A stretch of DNA of 5,605 nucleotides. Origin: JABIFK01 sp047619225. GTDB lineage: Bacteria; Latescibacterota; UBA2968. Below are positions 1 through 4,652 of this stretch, piece by piece; positions within the stretch are counted from its first letter, which is position 1; each line of letters starts with the position of its first letter. The stretch lies in assembly GCA_047619225.1 (NCBI GenBank), contig JBLHJX010000329.1:1-5605 (forward strand), written 5' to 3'. Both the position numbers and the translations under genes were made by a program. Below the pieces are notes generated by a model. It did no database searches, had not been told where the DNA came from, and saw nothing but the letters and a program-made list of their open reading frames with translations.

Positions 1-14
1 TTTTTGAACCAAAC

Positions 15-131
15 TCAATTATTGCTTACAGACTTGCCAAACAATCCTGCCAAAAGAATAAAATCAGGAAAGTCTACGGCACCGTATTTATATGAGATCT
101 TTTTGATTGCCTCAAAATCTCCAAAATCTAA
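15..131 (-). pseudogene. C-terminal remnant of a dockerin/EF-hand-like secreted protein
   Basis: Reading the minus strand from 131 down to a TGA at 17-15 gives 38 residues with no ATG, GTG or TTG near the front. A TGA (134-132) closes the frame just upstream, inside the end of the LarA-like gene. The translation contains YGAVDFPDFILLAGLFGKS, which resembles the second half of the dockerin-like pattern DxNGDGxVDFxDFLxxAxxFG seen at the C-termini of many secreted proteins. The first half has DFGDFEAI but lacks the usual calcium-loop aspartates. With no start, no ribosome site and an abrupt 5' edge against the neighbouring gene, it is best read as a leftover of a larger gene lost by deletion or rearrangement. 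The dockerin resemblance is from memory of the motif; chance remains possible in so short a stretch. Confidence 0.45.
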
Positions 132-1438
132 TCATCATCTCCTGCCACAGGCTCAGCAGCAGATACTCGATCACCATAGGCTTCAATGGGCGGCAAATTG
201 CCATCGGCTTCCACTTCCAGTGGGCGCACGTCAGATATCATTTCCAAATCATCGCGAATCTCACCTTCTGCCAAATACGCTTCCGAAACTTCAATTTCAC
301 CCACATCCAACGTGGTCTTAATCCAGACCACCCGTGCATTTTCGGGTTCAATCAAACCGATCGACTCCAATGCAACATCGAGCACCTCGCGATCTGTTTC
401 AAAGTGCAATGGCACGGCACCCGCCGACACATGCTGGCCCGTAATCACATTGGTGTACATCGCGTGAAAGTCGATCTTATCCACAAGACGCTGGGTTGTA
501 AACTCAGCCAAACCAATGCCTGTTGCATTGCCATGTGTGGCTTCCGTCAAGTCGCGCACAAAAATGCGTAAAACACGTGGCGTTTCGTCGTCCATGGCAC
601 GGCGATCATTGCGTTTGCGCCCTATTGTATTGGTATCCATACCTGCGCCACTGATGTTTTTACCCATCTCGTCAATAATGAGCAGATCCACATCATCAAA
701 CGGCAAACTCGGGCACCATATTTTAGATTGTGCCTGAAGCTTCTTTTCTTCTTCCTCAAAGTCATCGGCATGAATCGCTTGAATTAATGCCGTTTCATCA
801 TAGGGGTTTTCAAGCGTGGCCACACCAAACCGAATTGGCATTTCTTCGCGCACCACTTTACCCACAAGCCGCACAATCTTGTCAAACGAATGGTGAATAA
901 TGGCACGGTGATAAACCGAAGCACCTTTGTGTTTGCCCAAACCAATGAGCATCATCTTCATCAATCCGCTTTCAATTTCACCCACAAACCCCGTGTGTGG
1001 TTTTACCCGGTTGACCACCACCACGTGATCGGCCTCAGAGGCATTTTTGTCAAAATAGATGGGCATCCCAAAATCAGACGTACCAATTTGAATCACCTCC
1101 ATAGAGGACCTAATCGGGCACCCCATATTTTCTTCATCTATGCCATATCCGGCCAAAACAGCGGCTTGACCTTCGGCAGTGCCACCACCATGAGAACCCA
1201 TAGCCGGAACGATATAGGGCTTGGCACCAATCGCTTGCATCTCTTCAACCACAGTCTTAATAATCACATTAATATTTGCCACACCGCGACTACCCGCAGC
1301 AATGGCAACCGTTTCACCTGCTTTAATCATCGACCCCGGGTTAATCTTGGCAATCTCTTCGCGAACCGTTTCGGCCACATCATGAACACGGGGTGCATCA
1401 AAGTGTTGCCGAATGCGAAACATATTGGGATAATTCAT
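128..1438 (-). CDS. LarA-like nickel-pincer-cofactor racemase/epimerase family protein
   Basis: This 436-residue soluble protein has the lactate racemase N-terminal (DUF2088-type) fold; LarA itself is about 424 residues. LarA racemises lactate by hydride transfer at a nickel-pincer nucleotide bound covalently to a lysine, and relatives act on other 2-hydroxy acids. Landmarks that fit LarA are SRG (R51, cf. Arg75), GSHGGG (H83, cf. His108), KPH (H148, cf. His174), K161 (cf. the cofactor-bearing Lys184) and H177 (cf. nickel ligand His200). The K161-H177 spacing of 16 equals that of Lys184-His200. In the C-terminal half an EMGKNISGAGMDTNTIGR block (residues 257-274) stands where I would expect the LarA catalytic-lysine region, with K260 as candidate for Lys298. 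The tail after residue 395 is acidic. A strong AGGAGG site supports the ATG at 1438. It lies 113 bp downstream of the alcohol dehydrogenase and is probably cotranscribed with it. The cofactor-making genes larB, larC and larE are not in the window. Family membership is firm; lactate as substrate is not, because the C-terminal motifs differ from true LarA. Confidence 0.88.
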   Translation of the reverse strand: MNYPNMFRIRQHFDAPRVHDVAETVREEIAKINPGSMIKAGETVAIAAGSRGVANINVIIKTVVEEMQAIGAKPYIVPAMGSHGGGTAEGQAAVLAGYGIDEENMGCPIRSSMEVIQIGTSDFGMPIYFDKNASEADHVVVVNRVKPHTGFVGEIESGLMKMMLIGLGKHKGASVYHRAIIHHSFDKIVRLVGKVVREEMPIRFGVATLENPYDETALIQAIHADDFEEEEKKLQAQSKIWCPSLPFDDVDLLIIDEMGKNISGAGMDTNTIGRKRNDRRAMDDETPRVLRIFVRDLTEATHGNATGIGLAEFTTQRLVDKIDFHAMYTNVITGQHVSAGAVPLHFETDREVLDVALESIGLIEPENARVVWIKTTLDVGEIEVSEAYLAEGEIRDDLEMISDVRPLEVEADGNLPPIEAYGDRVSAAEPVAGDDD

Positions 1439-1443
1439 ATACT

Positions 1444-1450
1444 GCCTCCT
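1444..1450 (-). promoter_or_regulatory. Shine-Dalgarno site of the LarA-like gene
   Basis: On the minus strand the sequence AGGAGGC lies six bases (from the end of AGGAGG) before the ATG at 1438. It is a near-perfect match to the anti-Shine-Dalgarno sequence and fixes the start. It also indicates that this gene has its own efficient translation start even if it is transcribed from the dehydrogenase promoter. Confidence 0.85.
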
Positions 1451-1516
1451 AAAATGGTTTGGAGATGTATTTGTCTAAGAAAAAACAGAGCACATAACGT
1501 TTAAACCTTTCCACTC

Positions 1517-1544
1517 TGCGCCTCGCGCCCTGCGCTTTGCGGTT
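1517..1544. repeat. Short GC-rich heptamer array between the two minus-strand genes
   Basis: Four adjacent 7-bp units read on the plus strand as TGCGCCT, CGCGCCC, TGCGCTT and TGCGGTT, so the core (T/C)GCG recurs exactly every seven bases. The array sits seven bases past the stop of the alcohol dehydrogenase gene and is more GC-rich than the intergenic DNA around it. Similar arrays of the style CTTTGCG/CTCTGCG occur, as I recall, as dispersed intergenic repeats in many bacterial genomes, so this may be one member of such a family. Its role is unknown. The copies are imperfect and few. Confidence 0.6.
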
Positions 1545-1551
1545 TTATCTT

Positions 1552-2715
1552 TCACATTGCTTCTTCGTATAATGCGATCACATCTTGAATCGTCGTTTTT
1601 CGCGGATTAACAGCCACATTGCCGCTCTTCATCGTATCTTCAGCCAACATGGGGATGCCTTCTGCCTTGGCTCCTGCTTCACTAAGAGACGAGGGAATAC
1701 CCACATCACCGCTTAAATTCTCAACAGATTCCACAGAAAGCATCGCCGCATCCACATCACCTAAACCCGTAATATCTTCACCCATAGCCACTGCAATTTC
1801 AGCAAATTTCTCGGGGCATGCATACCGGTTAAAATCCATCACACGCGTCAGCAAAATCGCATTGGCCACACCGTGTGGCACACCATAATGCCCACTCACA
1901 GGATGAGACATCGCATGAACATTGCCCAACCGAGTTTGTGAAAAGGCAAAACCCGCCATCGTGCTGGCAACCAACATATTTTGTGTGGCTTCATGGTTGC
2001 AATCACTAAACGCTGCCTGACGTAAGTTTTGTGCAATTAAACGAATCGCATGCAACGCCATACCTTCAGAAATAGGATTTGAAGCAAGAGACACATAAGA
2101 TTCTATCGCGTGCGTCAGGGCATCCATCCCTGTTGCTGCAGCAATCGGGCGGGGAAGCCCAACGGCCATATCGGCATCCAAAATGCCCACATCGGGAATA
2201 ATATGGGCACCCGCAACAGCAGCCTTATAGTTGTTCTCATCGGTAACCACCGCAAAGGGTGTCACCTCACTGGCCGTACCATATGTTGTGGCCACGCACA
2301 ATAAATAAGGAATGCGCTTTTTCACTGGGCCACCTGTACCAATAAAATAATCAGAAATCTTGCCACCATTATTGACCAACACACCCGTTGTTTTGGCCAC
2401 ATCCATTGAAGAACCACCCCCAATGGCAATCAAGTGGTCACAACCCTCGGTTTGATATTGTGCCGTGCAATCGGTCACATTTTTGATAGGTGGGTTAGGC
2501 GCCACATTAGAAAACGTACTGTGAGCAATATTGGCCAAGTCCAAAAGCGCAGTAATGTGCCCCACCAAACCCGCATCGACCAGACCTTGGTCTGTTACAA
2601 TAAGTGCTTTTTTGAGCCCTTGTTCGGCAAGCAACTCAGGAATATTCCCAATGCTACCCCGCCCCATAAACAAACGCGTAGGACCATAATAACTAAACTG
2701 ATCTTGAAAAGCCAA
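1552..2715 (-). CDS. Iron-containing (group III) alcohol dehydrogenase
   Basis: This cytoplasmic enzyme of 387 residues has the full usual length for the family, which interconverts alcohols and aldehydes or ketones with NAD(P)H. Visible landmarks are the N-terminal FYGPTR-like opening (YYGPTRLFMG), the nucleotide-binding GGGSSMDVAK (residues 99-108), TTYGTASEVTPFAV (143-156), and the metal site formed by D198, H202 (MDALTHAIESY), H267 and H281 (NVHAMSHPVSGHYGVPHG). All four metal ligands are present, so the enzyme should be active with Fe2+ or another divalent ion. The start is TTG at 2715, chosen because it gives the normal N-terminus and has AAGGAGAA seven bases ahead; no nearby ATG does as well. 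A TTGACA/TATTTT promoter lies just upstream. The gene leads a probable two-gene unit with the LarA-like gene. Members of this family include lactaldehyde reductase (FucO), butanol dehydrogenases and hydroxyacid-oxoacid transhydrogenases; the substrate cannot be chosen from sequence alone. Confidence 0.95.
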   Translation of the reverse strand: MAFQDQFSYYGPTRLFMGRGSIGNIPELLAEQGLKKALIVTDQGLVDAGLVGHITALLDLANIAHSTFSNVAPNPPIKNVTDCTAQYQTEGCDHLIAIGGGSSMDVAKTTGVLVNNGGKISDYFIGTGGPVKKRIPYLLCVATTYGTASEVTPFAVVTDENNYKAAVAGAHIIPDVGILDADMAVGLPRPIAAATGMDALTHAIESYVSLASNPISEGMALHAIRLIAQNLRQAAFSDCNHEATQNMLVASTMAGFAFSQTRLGNVHAMSHPVSGHYGVPHGVANAILLTRVMDFNRYACPEKFAEIAVAMGEDITGLGDVDAAMLSVESVENLSGDVGIPSSLSEAGAKAEGIPMLAEDTMKSGNVAVNPRKTTIQDVIALYEEAM

Positions 2716-2720
2716 GAGAC

Positions 2721-2728
2721 TTCTCCTT
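2721..2728 (-). promoter_or_regulatory. Shine-Dalgarno site deciding the TTG start of the dehydrogenase
   Basis: The minus strand reads AAGGAGAA here, with AAGGAG ending seven bases before the TTG at 2715-2713. This spacing is ideal and supports TTG as the real start codon. TTG initiation usually lowers output compared with ATG, so the strong site may compensate. Confidence 0.8.
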
Positions 2729-2761
2729 CAATGGGTTACAAGGAATTACATGAACAGTCTC

Positions 2762-2790
2762 AAAATACATCGGCCAAGAAACATTGTCAA
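2762..2790 (-). promoter_or_regulatory. Sigma70-type promoter of the dehydrogenase/LarA-like unit
   Basis: On the minus strand a perfect -35 box TTGACA (2790-2785) is followed after exactly 17 bases by TATTTT (2767-2762), which matches TATAAT at four of six positions including the first two and the last. Transcription would start near 2755, leaving a leader of about 40 bases before the TTG start. A T-tract lies further upstream (A-run on the plus strand, 2811-2816) and could act as an UP-like element. No other promoter of this quality is visible for the minus-strand genes. Confidence 0.7.
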
Positions 2791-2889
2791 GACAAGGAAA
2801 TGTGTGATCTAAAAAACAATTGCGCTTTATCCATTCTCTGATTTCTTAAATACACAAAAGCGACACGTTCCAACGACCAACCATACCCT

Positions 2890-4581
2890 ATGATCAAAAT
2901 CCAAAACCTCTCTTATACCTACCCCGGCAGTGCATCTTTGGTGCTCAACAACATCACGCTCGATATCATCGAGGGCCAATTTGTTGCGTTTATGGGTGCC
3001 AATGGCTCAGGCAAGTCAACACTCTTGCGCTGTCTCAATGGCCTCATTCCGTCCACAAAAGGGCATGTGCAGGTTGACGACCTGTCCGTCCAGGTACCAC
3101 AACACATCCCACTCATCCGCCAAAAAGTAGGCTTGGTCTTCCAAAATCCCGACGATCAAATAATTGCAAGCACCGTCGAACGCGAAATTGCTTTTGGCCT
3201 GGAAAATTTGGGCACCCCGTATCAGGAGATGCACGAACGTGTTGACCGCATGCTCCACCAATTTCAGCTCACACCCTATCAAAAACAAGATCCGAATCAA
3301 CTTTCTGGAGGAGAACGGCAACGTTTGGCCTTGGCCTCAATCATTGTCATGGCACCCAAATACCTCCTCCTTGACGAACCCACATCCCTTCTCGACCCAG
3401 GGGCACGTCAAAATATGCTTAAACACCTTCATATGCTTCACAAAGAAAAAATAACCACCCCTATTTTGGTCACGCAAATACCTTCAGAAGCGGCACAAGC
3501 CGATCGCATCATTGTGCTAAACCACGGACAAGTCGCCCTCGACGGATCACCATCAGACATCTTCGCCCAAACAGACACCCTCACCCATCTTGGCTTACAC
3601 CCTCCTCTTGCCACACAAATTGCACACAGTATCCACCTGCCCACACCTTATCCCCTCACAATAGAGACACTTGCAGATCGCGTCCAAGTGCCCACCAACC
3701 CACCAAAGACAGCTTTCCCAGTGCCCAATAACGAATCCACGCCATCACCCATAATTTCTGCGCGAACATTATGCCATACGTATGATCCAAAACTTCCCAA
3801 CCAAATCATCGCCCTCGATAAATTGGACATCGATATTTATAGTGGAGAAATCGCGGTGCTCATTGGCCCCAGTGGTTCAGGAAAATCAACCTTTATCCAA
3901 CACATCAATGGTCTTCTCAAACCAACATCTGGCTCTCTTACTGTCTGTGGTATCAATACCAGCACAAAAAAGACCCTCCAAGATCTCCGTCGTCGTGTGG
4001 GTCTCATTTTCCAATTTCCCGAAGCCCAATTGTTTGCCGAAACCGTATTTGACGACATCGCGTTTGGGCCCAAGAACCTCCAACTTTTAGATATACCCAC
4101 ACGTGTTCACGATGCCCTCCAAAGGGTGGGCCTTGATCCCGAAGCCTTCATAAAGCGCGACCCACTCCGCCTCAGTGGCGGCGAAAAGCGACGGGTGGCC
4201 ATTGCAGGCATACTGGCTATGCAACCTGAGATTCTCATCTTAGATGAACCCACCGCAGGGCTGGATCCAGTAGGGGCGCAATTAATAGAGACCCTCATCC
4301 AAACACAAAAGAACGAAGGCCGCACGGTTGTCATCATCACCCATGACCTCGACTTGGCAGCACGTGTAGCAGACCGTATTTATCTGTTTCAAAAAGGACA
4401 AGTCGTCAGATATGGTTTACCCGCAGATATTCTAACATCCAAAACCCTTAGCCCATTCGATCTTTATCCGCCAGAAATTGTTCAACTGGCAGAAGCCCTC
4501 CGCAAAAAAAATGCGGCACTCCCCCATTCATGCATCACGCCCGCATCCATCATTGGTTTTCTCAACGGAAACTCCCCTTGA
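2890..4581 (+). CDS. ECF-type importer ATPase, two fused nucleotide-binding domains (EcfA1-EcfA2-like)
   Basis: A single 563-residue chain carries two ATPase domains of the energy-coupling factor class, the cytoplasmic motor that powers uptake of vitamins or metal ions through EcfT and a substrate-binding S protein. Domain 1 (about 1-240) has Walker A GANGSGKST (36-44), Q-loop FQNPDDQ (84-90), signature LSGGE (138-142) and Walker B LLLDEP with E163. FQNPD is typical of EcfA1. A proline-rich linker follows (about 262-287). Domain 2 (about 288-563) has GPSGSGKST (326-334), FQFPEAQLF (374-382, typical of EcfA2), LSGGE (428-432), LILDEP with E453, and THD with H485. In domain 1 the H-loop reads VTQIPSEA, so the switch histidine is glutamine (Q196). 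The start gives the standard N-terminus (MIKIQNLSYTYP), yet no Shine-Dalgarno site precedes it. Fusions of this kind are known (YkoD-like, CbiO-like). Neither EcfT nor an S protein is encoded nearby, so the substrate is unknown. pyrC follows after 71 bp. Confidence 0.93.
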   Translation: MIKIQNLSYTYPGSASLVLNNITLDIIEGQFVAFMGANGSGKSTLLRCLNGLIPSTKGHVQVDDLSVQVPQHIPLIRQKVGLVFQNPDDQIIASTVEREIAFGLENLGTPYQEMHERVDRMLHQFQLTPYQKQDPNQLSGGERQRLALASIIVMAPKYLLLDEPTSLLDPGARQNMLKHLHMLHKEKITTPILVTQIPSEAAQADRIIVLNHGQVALDGSPSDIFAQTDTLTHLGLHPPLATQIAHSIHLPTPYPLTIETLADRVQVPTNPPKTAFPVPNNESTPSPIISARTLCHTYDPKLPNQIIALDKLDIDIYSGEIAVLIGPSGSGKSTFIQHINGLLKPTSGSLTVCGINTSTKKTLQDLRRRVGLIFQFPEAQLFAETVFDDIAFGPKNLQLLDIPTRVHDALQRVGLDPEAFIKRDPLRLSGGEKRRVAIAGILAMQPEILILDEPTAGLDPVGAQLIETLIQTQKNEGRTVVIITHDLDLAARVADRIYLFQKGQVVRYGLPADILTSKTLSPFDLYPPEIVQLAEALRKKNAALPHSCITPASIIGFLNGNSP

Positions 4582-4606
4582 CAGAAACGGTTTCTGCCGA
4601 TACTTT
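4578..4606 (+). promoter_or_regulatory. Candidate sigma70-type promoter of pyrC
   Basis: A perfect -35 box TTGACA (4578-4583) is followed after 17 bases by TACTTT (4601-4606), which matches TATAAT at the first two and the last positions. The TGA stop of the ATPase gene (4579-4581) lies inside the -35 box. Transcription would begin near 4613, about 40 bases before the pyrC start. This would let pyrC be expressed apart from the ATPase gene, although readthrough is also likely because no terminator is visible between them. Confidence 0.5.
4582..4596. promoter_or_regulatory. Perfect 15-bp palindrome overlapping the pyrC promoter, possible operator
   Basis: The sequence CAGAAAC-G-GTTTCTG is fully symmetric about one central base. 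It starts inside the -35 box and fills much of the spacer of the candidate pyrC promoter, where a bound repressor would block RNA polymerase. The GAAAC/GTTTC half-sites resemble those used by LacI-type regulators, though the odd centre is less usual for them. As a hairpin it would have only a six-pair stem, and no T-run follows directly, so a terminator is less likely. A palindrome of this length has a moderate chance of arising at random somewhere in a window this size. Confidence 0.35.
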
Positions 4607-4652
4607 TTCACCGATTTGTTATTGACATCCTTATACACAAACGTGAGTCTCA

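Noticed and set aside
76..87. Small palindrome TACGG-CA-CCGTA.
   Set aside because: The stem is too short for a hairpin with a normal loop, no T-run follows, and short palindromes of this kind arise by chance.
4..1504. Long open frames on the plus strand opposite the LarA-like gene (for example 107-571 and 890-1504).
   Set aside because: They overlap a well-supported minus-strand gene, have no recognisable domains or ribosome sites, and read as antisense shadows.
1499..1506. Palindrome GTTTAAAC in the gap between the minus-strand genes.
   Set aside because: Eight-base palindromes are expected by chance in this length, and the flanks do not extend the symmetry cleanly.
1463..1520. Possible intrinsic terminator on the minus strand between the dehydrogenase and the LarA-like gene (CAGAG ... 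CTCTG followed by TTTTTT).
   Set aside because: Only five Watson-Crick pairs, a loop of more than 15 bases and low GC in the stem; too weak to call, though partial attenuation cannot be excluded.
2801..2822. CRP-like half-site (TGTGTGATCT).
   Set aside because: Only one half matches; the second half lacks the TCACA arm.
2820..2852. Promoter for the fused ATPase gene on the plus strand (TTGCGC with TTCTTA or TTAAAT downstream).
   Set aside because: Neither box matches well at an acceptable spacing; a promoter must exist in this divergent region but I cannot place it.
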